Positions 56,013 through 64,000 of a DNA stretch of 64,000 bases are shown here, one piece after another. The stretch covers positions 217,909-281,908 of the forward strand of contig NZ_BMWD01000002.1 of NCBI RefSeq assembly GCF_014651055.1, in the 5' to 3' direction. This DNA comes from Streptomyces fructofermentans. GTDB lineage: Bacteria > Actinomycetota > Actinomycetes > Streptomycetales > Streptomycetaceae. The number at the start of each line of letters is the position of its first letter. The stretch's first letter is position 1. Both the position numbers and the translations under genes were made by a program. A model generated the notes under the pieces. The model did no database searches. It was not told the origin of the DNA and was given only the letters and a program-made list of their open reading frames with translations.

Positions 56013-58976
56013 TCAGCCCGCCGCGACGGGCCGCTCGGCCCGCAGGTCGGCGTACTCGGCCAGCAGTCCCGCGGTACGCAGCCGGTACACCTCGCGCACG
56101 CCCACCCGGACGTCCCGGTCGCGCAGGGTGTGCACGATCCGCAGGGCCAGCAGGGAGTTGCCGCCGAGGTCGAAGAAGTCGTCGGCCGCGGAGCAGTCGG
56201 TGCCCAGGACCTCGCGCCACGCGGCCAGCACGGTCCCCAGCGACGTCGCCCCCGCGGCCTCGGGAGCGTCGGCGGGTGCGCCGGGAGGGGGCGCGGACGC
56301 GACGGGTTCGTCCGGTGCGGGCAGCCCGACGACGTCGACCTTGCCGTTCACCGTGAGCGGCAGTTCGGGGACCGGTGTCAGCGTGCCCGGCATCATGTAC
56401 TCGGGCAGCAGCCCCGCCGCGTACCCGCGGACCTCCGCCGGATCGGCGCCGTCCAGCACGACATAGGCGTCGAGGCGCTCGGTGGGTTCGTCCCCCGGCG
56501 TCCTGCCCAGCACCACGGCGGCCGCGCGTACGGCGTCGTGGCCGAGCAGCACATGGCGGATCTCGTCCAACTCGATCCGGTAGCCGCGCAGTTTGACCTG
56601 TGAGTCCAGTCGGCCCAGGTGCTCCAGGCCGCCGTCCGGAAGGAGCCTCCCCTTGTCCCCGCTGAGGTAGAGCCGGGTGCCGTCGTGCGCGTCGGTCACG
56701 AAGCGCCGGGCAGTGAGCCCGGGCCGGTTCAGGTAGTGCGCGGCGAGTCCGGCGCCGGCGACGGCGATCTCCCCGGCCGACCCGGGCGGCAGCAGCCGGC
56801 CCCGGTCGTCCACCACCCGTACGGACCAGCCGGGGATCGCCCGGCCCACGGAGCGGGTGGCCGCGAGGGCGTCCGCGCGGGTCACCGTCCGGGCCGTGAC
56901 GTGCACCGTGGTCTCGGTGATGCCGAACATGTTCACCACGCGGCAGCGGGACTCCGGATGCGCGTCGAACCAGGGCAGGAGGCCGCGGGCGTCGAGGGGT
57001 TCCCCTCCGAAGACCACCAGCCGCAGGTCGGTCAGCCGGGCGTCGCCGCGTTCGAGCTCCAGCAGTCGCAGGAAGGCCGACGGCGTCTGGTTCAGCACCG
57101 TCACCCGCTCCCGTACGAGCAGGTCCCGGAAGTCGTCGGGCGAACGGCAGGTCCAGTACGGGACGACGACCAGGCGTCCGCCGGTGATCAGCGCGCCCCA
57201 GATCTCCCAGACGGAGAAGTCGAAGGCCGCGGAGTGGAACCAGGTCCAGGTGTCGGCCGGTCCCAGCCCGAAGTCCTCGGCGGTGGCGTCGAGCAGCGCG
57301 GCCACGTTGCGGTGCGGGACCACCACGCCCTTGGGGCGGCCGGTGGAACCTGAGGTGTAGATGACGTACGCCGGGTCGTCGGGCCCGACACCGGAGTCCG
57401 GTGGCACGGACGGCGCGTGCTCGGCCATGCGGCCCAGCCGGCCGAGCGGTACGGCCACTCCCTGCGCGAAGGCGTCGGCCGCACCGGCGCCCTCGTCGAC
57501 GACGACGACCCCGAGGCCCGCGTCGTCGGCGGTGAAGGCGAGGCGGTCCTTGGGATGGGCCGGGTCGAGCGGCACGTACGTGGCGCCCGCCATGAGCACG
57601 CCGAGCAGCACGACCACCAGGTCGGCGGTGCGTTCCAGGCAGACGCCGACACGGTCGCGCGGCGCGACTCCGAGTGAGCGCAGGGCGTGCGCGAGCCGTC
57701 CGGCCCGGTCGGTGAGGTCCCGGTAGCCGACCTCGGTGCCGCCGTCGGTCAGGGCGACGCCGAGGGGTGCGGCCGCGGCGCGGGCCAGGACGAGTTCGTG
57801 GATCGGCGCCGCGGCGGCCCGGCCGCCGCCCTCCGTGCGCCCGAGTGCCAGGACCCGGTCACGTTCCTCCGGGTCGAGCAGGGGCACGTCGGCCAGCGCG
57901 CGTCGCTGGTCCCCTCCGGCGAGTTCGCCGACGACATGGACGAGATGGCGGACGACGGCACGCGCGCGCCACTCCGGTACGGCCGACGGCCTGTACCGGG
58001 CGAGCGCGGTGAGGCCTCCCTGCCCGTCGGGCTCGACGTGGACGGCGAGGCCGTGCCCGCCCGTCGGGGCGGGGCGGTGCCTGACGCGGGTGGCGGCGGG
58101 CACGTCCGTGTCGACCGTCAGGGCGAAGCGCGCCCCGGCCTCGTCGGGCGGGGTGGCGGCGGACGGGTGCGGTCCGGCCGCCGCGGCCCGGTACTCGGCG
58201 ACGGACAGTCCCTCGTCGCGGCCGGGCACCCTGCTGGAGACCCGTCCGTCGGGACCGCGCACGTCGAGCACCGTCCGCCGCTCGTCGCAGGTGCGGGCGA
58301 GGACCAGTTCCAGGGCGCACGCCAGGTCGCGAGCCGACCCGGCCGACGGCGGCAGGTCCGGCAGCGCGAAGGAGAACTCGGCCGGGCCGGCGCCGTGCGC
58401 GTCGCCGGGGCTGTCCGGGGAACCGGTGGCCGAGCGGATGGACGGGGTACGCGGCCCGGCCCCGGGTGCGGCCACGCCTCCCCGGCCGGCGGACACGGTC
58501 GGGCCGTCCCCGCCGCCGGGCGCCACCGCGTCGCCGACCCTGCCCGCGTCACGGGACTCCTCCGCATCGCCGGAGGCCGCCGCGCCGCAGGACGGTTCCG
58601 CGCCCAGGGCCGCGACGGCGATCGCGGTGAGTCCCGTGCGGCCGACCCGGGCGGAGCGCGCCACGACGACGAGGTCGCGTACGCCGTCCTCGTACTCCAG
58701 CAGGGTGAGACGGACGGGCGAGGTGCCCGACTCGGCGACGGGGATGCGCAGTTCGCGGTCCCGGCGCCGGTCTGCGAGCGCGCCTCCCGACGGCCCGGCC
58801 ACCGGCTCGCACCAGAGCCGCAGGGGCCCGCCGCCGAGAAGGCGCGGATCGGCGTCCAGTGCCTCGGACAGGGCGCGCCGGCATGCTCGCGCGTCGGTGC
58901 CCGCGGGCACCCGGTGGACGTCGCCGTGGCAGGCCGTCCCGATGGGGTCGTCGGACGTTCCCGTATGTGCTGACAC
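56013..58976 (-). CDS. NRPS: degenerate C-like domain-A(Thr)-PCP
   Basis: A 987-residue protein. Residues 1 to about 390 resemble a shrunken C domain without the HHxxxDG motif (VVVARSARVGRTGLTAIAVA stands there) and with a long low-complexity insert. The A domain (about 395-880) is complete: IYTSGSTGRPKGVVVPHRN, AFDFSVWEIWGALITGG, RVVNMFGITETTVHV, LDSQVKLRGYRIELDEIRH and NGKVDVVGLP. Its code by hand alignment is D-F-W-N-V-G-M-V-H-K, one change from the Thr code DFWNIGMVHK. The PCP Ser is in DLGGNSLLALRIV (about 940). Start GTG 58976 follows GGAGAG and lies 23 bp after the SDR gene. A longer upstream frame belongs to the SDR gene in another phase. Confidence 0.92.
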   Translation of the reverse strand: MSAHTGTSDDPIGTACHGDVHRVPAGTDARACRRALSEALDADPRLLGGGPLRLWCEPVAGPSGGALADRRRDRELRIPVAESGTSPVRLTLLEYEDGVRDLVVVARSARVGRTGLTAIAVAALGAEPSCGAAASGDAEESRDAGRVGDAVAPGGGDGPTVSAGRGGVAAPGAGPRTPSIRSATGSPDSPGDAHGAGPAEFSFALPDLPPSAGSARDLACALELVLARTCDERRTVLDVRGPDGRVSSRVPGRDEGLSVAEYRAAAAGPHPSAATPPDEAGARFALTVDTDVPAATRVRHRPAPTGGHGLAVHVEPDGQGGLTALARYRPSAVPEWRARAVVRHLVHVVGELAGGDQRRALADVPLLDPEERDRVLALGRTEGGGRAAAAPIHELVLARAAAAPLGVALTDGGTEVGYRDLTDRAGRLAHALRSLGVAPRDRVGVCLERTADLVVVLLGVLMAGATYVPLDPAHPKDRLAFTADDAGLGVVVVDEGAGAADAFAQGVAVPLGRLGRMAEHAPSVPPDSGVGPDDPAYVIYTSGSTGRPKGVVVPHRNVAALLDATAEDFGLGPADTWTWFHSAAFDFSVWEIWGALITGGRLVVVPYWTCRSPDDFRDLLVRERVTVLNQTPSAFLRLLELERGDARLTDLRLVVFGGEPLDARGLLPWFDAHPESRCRVVNMFGITETTVHVTARTVTRADALAATRSVGRAIPGWSVRVVDDRGRLLPPGSAGEIAVAGAGLAAHYLNRPGLTARRFVTDAHDGTRLYLSGDKGRLLPDGGLEHLGRLDSQVKLRGYRIELDEIRHVLLGHDAVRAAAVVLGRTPGDEPTERLDAYVVLDGADPAEVRGYAAGLLPEYMMPGTLTPVPELPLTVNGKVDVVGLPAPDEPVASAPPPGAPADAPEAAGATSLGTVLAAWREVLGTDCSAADDFFDLGGNSLLALRIVHTLRDRDVRVGVREVYRLRTAGLLAEYADLRAERPVAAG

Positions 58977-58999
58977 TTCTGCTCTCCAGGCTCGGGGGG

Positions 59000-59830
59000 T
59001 CAGCGGGCGCTGTAGCCGCCGTCGACGCTGATCACGGAACCCGTGGCGCGGCGGGACTCGTCGGAGGCCAGCCATACGGCGGCGGCCGCCACGTCCTCCG
59101 CCTCCACCAGGGCGTTCATGGGCTGCTGGGTGATGAACGCGGCTTCGTGGTCCGCCGGTTCGATGCCGATGCTGCGGCCGATCTCGGCGAGCATCCGCCC
59201 CTCGGTGGCCTCCGCGTCGCGCACCGACCCCGGGCAGACGGCGTTGACCCGTACCCGGTAGGGCGCGTAGTCCAGGGCCGCGGCCCGGGTGAGACCCACG
59301 AGTCCGTGCTTGGACGCCACGTACGCGGCGAAGTTCCGGTAGCCGACCAGTCCCGCGGTGGAGGCGATGTTCACGATGCTGCCGCCGCGGCGGTCGGCCA
59401 TCGCCGCTCCGACCGCCTTCGTCATCCGCCACGGGCCGCCGAGGTTGACGTCCATCATCACGGCCCACTCGTCCTCGGTGACCTCGTGGACGATCTTTCC
59501 CGAAGGTCCCGCGACACCCGCGTTGTTGACCAGGACGTCGATCCGCCCGAAGCGCTCCACGGCCTGCTCGGCGACCCGCTCCGCGTCCTGCGCGGCACGT
59601 ACGTCGGCGACGGCCGTCAGCACCGGGGCGCCCAGTTCCCGGCACATCCGCGCGGTGTGGTCGAGTTGGCTGGTGGAGGCCATCGGATAGGGCACGCCGG
59701 TGATGTCGGCGGCGATGTCCACCAGGACGAGGGCGGCCTGCTGGGCGGCGAACGCCGTCGCCACCGCGCGTCCGATGCCCCGGCCCGCGCCGGTCACGAC
59801 CGCGACCTTGCCGGCGAGGCGGTCGCTCAT
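59000..59830 (-). CDS. SDR oxidoreductase of the mycofactocin-coupled type
   Basis: A 276-residue short-chain dehydrogenase. Cofactor motif: VAVVTGAGRGIGRAVATAFA. Catalytic Ser and Tyr/Lys: NIASTAGLVGYRNFAAYVAS, then K. Compared with classical SDRs it has an extra segment after beta-2, DIAADITGVPYPMASTSQLD, then HTARMCRELGAPVLTAVADV. I recognise this as the insertion of mycofactocin-coupled SDRs, which keep NAD bound. It would oxidise an alcohol, possibly the Thr side chain or another hydroxyl on a carrier-bound intermediate. The ATG overlaps the thioesterase stop by 4 bp, so the two are coupled. No mycofactocin biosynthesis genes are in the window. Confidence 0.87.
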   Translation of the reverse strand: MSDRLAGKVAVVTGAGRGIGRAVATAFAAQQAALVLVDIAADITGVPYPMASTSQLDHTARMCRELGAPVLTAVADVRAAQDAERVAEQAVERFGRIDVLVNNAGVAGPSGKIVHEVTEDEWAVMMDVNLGGPWRMTKAVGAAMADRRGGSIVNIASTAGLVGYRNFAAYVASKHGLVGLTRAAALDYAPYRVRVNAVCPGSVRDAEATEGRMLAEIGRSIGIEPADHEAAFITQQPMNALVEAEDVAAAAVWLASDESRRATGSVISVDGGYSAR

Positions 59831-60540
59831 GCGAGGGCCTTCGTCCCGTTCAGTTCCGCCGAGAGCAGGTCGAGCAGCGCGGGCCAGGCCTCCACGAGGT
59901 ACATGTGCCCGCCGTCGATCTCGGCGGTGCGGAAGCGGCCGGTGGTGATCTGCCGCCAGGCGTCGGCCGCCTCGGCGGACACCACGTCGTCGTCGGCGCC
60001 GCGCACCGAGATCACGGGCACGTTCAGCGGCTCGGCCGCGTCGAACACATGGCCCTCGTGCATGGCGACGTCCGCCCTCAGCGGCGGCAGCAGCAGTTCG
60101 CGCAACTCGGGCTCGTCCAGAGCGGGATGGCGGTACCCCGAGATCCGCTGCACGCCCGCGACGAACTCGTCGTCGGGCAGGCCGGTGATCCGTCCCGCGC
60201 GCGGCACACCGGGTCGGGTGGCGCCGCTGGCGACCAGGGTGAGGTCGGTGCCGGGGGCGCGGGCGGCCAGCGCCCGCACGGTCTCGTACGCGAGGAGGGC
60301 ACCGAAGCTGTGGCCGAGGACCGCGACGCGTTCGGCGCCCGCGACCGCCTCCAGCAGCTCGGGGACGATGGTCCGCAGCAGGGAGTCCAGGTCCTCGCAC
60401 TCCGGTTCGGCGAACCTCTTCTCCCTGCCGGGGATCTCGACCGGGACGACCCTCAGTCCGGGGTGCCGCCCGACCCAGGGCCGGAAGAATCCGGCTCCCG
60501 CCCCGGCGGGCGGGAAGCACAGAAGGGTGGTGCTCGACAT
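59827..60540 (-). CDS. Type II thioesterase
   Basis: A 237-residue alpha/beta-hydrolase of the external (type II) thioesterase family that clears wrong or stalled acyl groups from NRPS carrier domains. Landmarks are LLCFPPAGAGAGFFRPWVG at the N-terminus, the nucleophile AVLGHSFGALLAYETVR (Ser about 77), Asp in ISVRGADDDVVS and His in AEIDGGHMYLVEAW. I take ATG 60540 as the start, because GGAGAG lies just before it and the family N-terminus begins there. An ATG at 60570, overlapping the upstream NRPS stop by 4 bp, is equally in frame. It is the only thioesterase seen and is not fused to a module. Confidence 0.93.
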   Translation of the reverse strand: MSSTTLLCFPPAGAGAGFFRPWVGRHPGLRVVPVEIPGREKRFAEPECEDLDSLLRTIVPELLEAVAGAERVAVLGHSFGALLAYETVRALAARAPGTDLTLVASGATRPGVPRAGRITGLPDDEFVAGVQRISGYRHPALDEPELRELLLPPLRADVAMHEGHVFDAAEPLNVPVISVRGADDDVVSAEAADAWRQITTGRFRTAEIDGGHMYLVEAWPALLDLLSAELNGTKALA

Positions 60541-60566
60541 GTCTCTCCATTCCACGTCGTGGCCGG

Positions 60567-63464
60567 TCATGACGCGACCAGCCGCTGTAGGACCTTCCAG
60601 GCGACCTCGGCGACGGTGAAGTCGGCGTACAGGTCGCGGACGGCGATGTCCGCCCCGAACTCCTCGCGGAGCCGGGCCGCCAGCCGTACGGCGGTAAGTG
60701 ACTGGCCGCCGAGATCGAAGAAGTTGTCGTACGCGCCGACCCGCTCCACGCCGAGCAGTTCCGCCCAGATCCGGGCGATCTCCTCCTCGAACGGGGTACG
60801 CGGGGCCACGTATCCGGCGGCTTCCGGCTCGGGTCCCCGGTCCGGCAGCGGGAGCGCCGCCTGGTCGGGCGCCCCCGCCGCGGTACGCGGGATCGACTCG
60901 ACCGGCACCACGGCGGTTGGCAGCCAGGCGGCCGGCAGCCGGTCCCGCAGGCGGGCCAGCAGGCCCGCCGGGTCCGGGGCCTCCCCCGGCCCTGCGACCG
61001 TGTAGGCCACGGCGGCGGGGCGGCCCCCGGGCAGCGCGCGGACCAGCACGGCGCAGTCCGCGACGCCCGGCTCCGCGGACAGCGTCCGCCCGGTCTCCGC
61101 CGGGTCGACCCGCAGTCCTCCCCCGGTCAGCAGGCCGTCCTCGCGGCCCGCGCGTTCCACCGTCCCGTCGGCCAGTCGGCGCGCCCGCTCCCCCGTCCTG
61201 AACAGGCGCCCGCCGGCGCGGGTGCCGTGCGGGTCGGGAAGGAAGGACGTGGCGGTGAGGCCGGGCCTGCCGGCGTATCCGTGGCTCAGCGCCGGGCCCG
61301 CGAGATACAGCTCGCCCGTCACCCCGACCGGGACGGGTTCGAGACCGCCGTCGAGTACGAGGGCCTCCGGCACCGGGCCCCGGTCCGCCCCGTCGACGGT
61401 GACTCCCCCGGCGGACTCGGGCAGTGCCGCGTCCACTCGTGCCTCGGCCGCTCCGGCGCGCTCGTCCCCGGGCGCTCCGTCGAGGACGAGCGTGCCGCCG
61501 CCGGTCAGCACCGGCACGAGCTGCCGGAGCACCTGCTCGGGGGACGACGACGTCGTCGCCCAGCGGGTGCCGGGCCGCAGGCCGGTGGACGCCGCAGTGT
61601 CACGGGCCGCGGTGAGCAGCGCGCCGTGGGCGAGGGCTGCCAGGGCGTGTCCGCCGCCGCCCAGGGCCGTCCAGTTCAGCAGGGCCGTGCCCGCCGTGAC
61701 GGCGGGGTCGGCTCCTGCGGAGCCCCCGGCGGTCCGGAGGGTGACCGGCGCAACGGTGTCCGGGACGGTGGGACCGGGCGCGGCGTCGAGGACCAGTGCG
61801 GCGCGCGACTGCTCCACGAGGGCGCCGAGCACCCCGGCGGGCAGGGCGGGGTCCAGCGGAAGGCAGCAGCCGCCCGCCTTGAGGGCGGCCAGGGCGGCAA
61901 CGGCGAGCGCGGCCGAGGGCTTCGCCGCCAGGGCGACCACCGTGCCGGGCCGCACACCCGCCTCCCGCATCCGCACGGCCAGTGCGCAGGCGCGTTCGTG
62001 GAGTTCCGCGTAGGTCAGCCGTCCCTCGGCGTCCACCACCGCGGGCGTGTCCGGGGTCTTCGCCGCCCATGCCTCGACCGCCGTATGGACGTGCCCCTCG
62101 ACCGGCTCCGCCGACGGGGTGCTCCAGGCCGTCAGGAGCGTGTGCCGTTCCTCGGCGGACAGCAGGGGGACGCGCGACAGCGGCAGCGCGGGCCGGGCGG
62201 TGACGCTCTCCAGCACCGTGCGGAAGTGTCCCGCGAGGCGCTCGGCGGTGGCCGGGTCGAACAGGTCGGCGCCGTACTGGAGCACCACGTGGTGGCCGTC
62301 GTCACCGGGGCGCACATCGAGGATCAGGTCCGCCTTGGAGGACCCCGTGTCGACGTGGACCATCTCGAAGGACAGGCCCGCCGCCTCCCACCGGGAGGGC
62401 GTCCTGGCCTGGAGCACCAGCATCACGTGTGCCCCGTGCGCCTGTGTGCCGGAGCCCTGCTGCCGCAGCAGGTCCACGGCCTGCTCGTAGGGCAGCTCCT
62501 GGTGCTTGTAGGCGTCGAGGCAGGCCGTCCGCACCCGCGCGAGCAGTTCCGTGAAGTCCGGGTCGCCGGACAGGTCGGTGCGCAGCAGCAGCGGATTGAC
62601 GAAATAGCCGATGAGCCCTTCGAGTTCGGGCCGGGTGCGGCCGGAGACCGGCGAGGTCAGGGTGATGTCGTGCTGCCCGCAGTAGCGGGAGAGCAGCGCG
62701 CAGAAGGCGGCCGTCAGCACCATGAACGGCGTGGCGTTGTTCCTGCGGGCCGTCGACTCGAGCCGCGCCACCAGGGCTGCCGGGAGGTCGAAGTGGTGGG
62801 TGCCGCCCCGGTCCGTGGGCGCGTCGGGGCGCGGGCGGTCGGTCGGCAGCCGGAGCGGTTCGGCTCCCGCGAGTACCCGCGACCAGTGGCCGGTGAGTCC
62901 GCGGAGTTCGTCACCACGCAGCCTGTCGCGCTGCCAGGCCGCGAAGTCGGCGTACTGGATGGGGAGTTCGGGGAGCACTGGCGGGCGACCGGCGCGGTGC
63001 GCCTCGTACGCGGCGGTCAGCTCCTGGAAGAGGATGCCGGAGGAGACGCCGTCGGTGACGATGTGGTGCATCACCAGCAGCGCGACATGGTGGTCCTCGC
63101 CGAGCCGCAGCAGGCGCAGCCGAAGCAGCGGGCCCCGGCGCAGGTCGAACGGCGCCTCCAGCTCGGCCCTGGCCGTCTCCTCGAACTCCTCGGGCCGGCA
63201 GTCGAGTACGGGGACCTTCAGCGGCGGCATCGGGCCGATCACCTGGACGGGGTCGCCGTCGTCGAGGTCGAAGACGGTGCGCAGTGCCTCGTGGCGCTCC
63301 ACCACGGTGTTGAGGGCGCGCTCCAGGACCGGGATGTCCAGCGGTCCGCGCAGCCGCACCGCCGCGGTGACGTTGTACGCCGACTGGCCGGGGTCGATCT
63401 CGTTCTGCAGCCACAGGCTCTGCTGCGCGAACGAGGTGTCGACCACCAGGGGTTCTTCGGTCAT
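60567..63464 (-). CDS. NRPS: C-A(degenerate)-PCP, first gene of the operon
   Basis: A 965-residue protein. The C domain (about 1-435) is intact, with LLVMHHIVTDGVSSGILFQE (His about 135). The A-like region (about 440-870) begins normally (LTYAELHERACALAVRMREA), but core motifs are lost. There is no TSGSTGxPKG segment (TSSSPEQVLRQLVPV stands about there) and no YGPTE. YRTGD reads FRTGERARRL, and the lysine motif NGKVDR reads TAAGAPDQAAL. The PCP is intact (DLGGQSLTAVRLAARLREEF, Ser about 921). The carrier must therefore be loaded in trans or receive a chain without its own amino acid. Start ATG 63464 has a perfect AGGAGG ten bases upstream; a longer frame upstream is repeat-derived. Confidence 0.92.
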   Translation of the reverse strand: MTEEPLVVDTSFAQQSLWLQNEIDPGQSAYNVTAAVRLRGPLDIPVLERALNTVVERHEALRTVFDLDDGDPVQVIGPMPPLKVPVLDCRPEEFEETARAELEAPFDLRRGPLLRLRLLRLGEDHHVALLVMHHIVTDGVSSGILFQELTAAYEAHRAGRPPVLPELPIQYADFAAWQRDRLRGDELRGLTGHWSRVLAGAEPLRLPTDRPRPDAPTDRGGTHHFDLPAALVARLESTARRNNATPFMVLTAAFCALLSRYCGQHDITLTSPVSGRTRPELEGLIGYFVNPLLLRTDLSGDPDFTELLARVRTACLDAYKHQELPYEQAVDLLRQQGSGTQAHGAHVMLVLQARTPSRWEAAGLSFEMVHVDTGSSKADLILDVRPGDDGHHVVLQYGADLFDPATAERLAGHFRTVLESVTARPALPLSRVPLLSAEERHTLLTAWSTPSAEPVEGHVHTAVEAWAAKTPDTPAVVDAEGRLTYAELHERACALAVRMREAGVRPGTVVALAAKPSAALAVAALAALKAGGCCLPLDPALPAGVLGALVEQSRAALVLDAAPGPTVPDTVAPVTLRTAGGSAGADPAVTAGTALLNWTALGGGGHALAALAHGALLTAARDTAASTGLRPGTRWATTSSSPEQVLRQLVPVLTGGGTLVLDGAPGDERAGAAEARVDAALPESAGGVTVDGADRGPVPEALVLDGGLEPVPVGVTGELYLAGPALSHGYAGRPGLTATSFLPDPHGTRAGGRLFRTGERARRLADGTVERAGREDGLLTGGGLRVDPAETGRTLSAEPGVADCAVLVRALPGGRPAAVAYTVAGPGEAPDPAGLLARLRDRLPAAWLPTAVVPVESIPRTAAGAPDQAALPLPDRGPEPEAAGYVAPRTPFEEEIARIWAELLGVERVGAYDNFFDLGGQSLTAVRLAARLREEFGADIAVRDLYADFTVAEVAWKVLQRLVAS

Positions 63465-63630
63465 CGGCGTCCGTCCTCCTAGGGCGTGACTGGCAGGGCG
63501 CGAGGGATCGGCGGGAGGTGTCCCGCCCGGCGCGGCGCGCGGCGGGGCCGCCTTCCCACGGCCAGCGGTGCGGGTGGCGGCCCGGGTGGCGGTGCGGGTG
63601 GCGGTGCGGTGATGGGCCGGCCGGCCGGGG

Positions 63631-63790
63631 GTGCGGCGGTTGAGCAGTCCGGCGGCCGGTGGTGCGGGGGTTGAGCAGTCGGGCGGCCGGTGGTGCGGGG
63701 GTTGAGCAGTCGGGCGGCCGGTGGTGCGGGGTCGAGCGGTGCGGCGGTCCGGTGGTCCGGGGGTGCGGGGGTCGAGCGGTCCGGTGGCAC
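63631..63790. repeat. Tandem 30-31-bp repeats upstream of the NRPS operon
   Basis: TTGAGCAGTC(C/G)GGCGGCC recurs at 63640, 63671 and 63702 (31-bp period, near-identical), then as degraded copies starting TCGAGCGGT at 63732 and 63772. The array is part of a 536-bp gene-free region (63465-64000) that runs to the window end. Adjacent DNA (63556-63615) is a degenerate (GGTGCG)(GGTGGC) array. I see no gene or clear promoter motif in it. Confidence 0.85.
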
Positions 63791-63848
63791 ACCGTGCCCG
63801 GGCGCCCGTGCAAGGGGCGGGGCCGGGCACCGTGCCTCGGGTGCAGGT

Positions 63849-63905
63849 TCGGGGACGGGGACGGGGACGGGGGTTCGGGGACGGGGACGGGGGTGCGGGG
63901 ACGGG
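63849..63905. repeat. G-rich hexamer repeat tract with quadruplex potential
   Basis: The unit GGGGAC is repeated (three in a row, then interrupted copies GGGGGTTC and GGGGGTGC, then more GGGGAC). The plus strand carries more than eight runs of four or five G at 1-3-base spacing, enough for several G-quadruplexes. Confidence 0.8.
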
Positions 63906-64000
63906 TGCGGGTGTCCACCCGCTCCGGCGCGGCGGCCGCCGGACGGGCGCCGGGCCGGCAGCCCGGCGGCCGGCGCGCGGCCGGGTCCGGCCGCCGGGGC

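Noticed and set aside
58977..59645. N-terminal extension of the Thr-NRPS frame by 222 codons
   Set aside because: The extension runs antiphase through the SDR gene and has no domain content; the GTG at 58976 has a ribosome binding site and fits the gene order.
63631..63790. 31-bp repeat array as a CRISPR
   Set aside because: The copies are contiguous tandem units with no spacers between them, and no cas genes are nearby.
1..64000. tRNA, rRNA, transposase or integrase genes
   Set aside because: I looked for cloverleaf ends, rRNA motifs and DDE/integrase-like proteins and saw none; a scan with tRNAscan-SE and an IS database would be decisive.

Overview
The window is high-GC DNA (well above 70% by eye) with near-universal G/C third codon positions, purine-rich ribosome binding sites and many GC-rich hairpins behind genes. 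An SsgA-like sporulation protein, a SARP regulator, a LAL-type LuxR regulator, MbtH and large NRPS genes point to Streptomyces or a very close relative. From memory, the left half has the gene content of the S. coelicolor SCO672x-674x region (macrodomain protein SCO6735, an ABC-F protein, beta-oxidation genes, ssgD). That synteny could not be checked here.

Left half (1 to about 35 kb), ordinary chromosome: the 3' part of tex; a membrane-anchored NPCBM protein; an ABC-F ATPase; an uncharacterised protein; a D-amino-acid-oxidase-like enzyme; a BCCT transporter; a secreted S15 peptidase; a macrodomain protein behind a near-perfect RecA-NDp DNA-damage promoter; a MerR regulator; an SDR; a ribose-type sugar ABC operon; an IclR regulator; a benzoylformate-decarboxylase-like enzyme; and a beta-oxidation operon (CoA transferase/racemase, LCAD-type dehydrogenase, thiolase, FadB) behind a perfect 17-bp palindrome. 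Then come a YjbR protein, a saccharopine-dehydrogenase-like reductase, a PfkB kinase broken by one in-frame TAG, a 47-residue membrane protein, endonuclease V, an Asp-box protein, an SsgA-like protein, a GPP34 protein and a second ABC-F ATPase. A 15-bp-stem hairpin at 34979-35013 marks the boundary.

Right half (about 35 to 63.5 kb), specialised metabolism. A regulatory block holds a TrmB/LuxR hybrid regulator, a FabH-like enzyme with His and Asn apparently exchanged, a SARP regulator with seven 9-bp tandem repeats upstream, a small unknown protein, a 58-residue exported peptide and a LAL regulator. A 21-kb run of twelve minus-strand genes follows (63464 down to 42260), mostly overlapping or closely spaced: C-A(degenerate)-T; type II thioesterase; mycofactocin-type SDR; C(degenerate)-A(Thr)-T; a stand-alone C domain; isochorismatase-fold hydrolase; HypE; HypF; an SHMT-fold enzyme; a class I amidotransferase-fold hydrolase; MbtH; and FAAL-T-C-A(Gly)-T.

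The notable system is a complete HypE/HypF pair, with the HypE C-terminal cysteine intact, inside an NRPS operon with no hydrogenase genes in view. In hydrogenase maturation HypF and HypE turn carbamoyl phosphate into a protein thiocyanate, the cyanide donor. I infer that this operon uses the same chemistry to put a nitrile, cyanamide or carbamoyl-derived group on a small acylated Gly/Thr peptide. The product is unknown to me.
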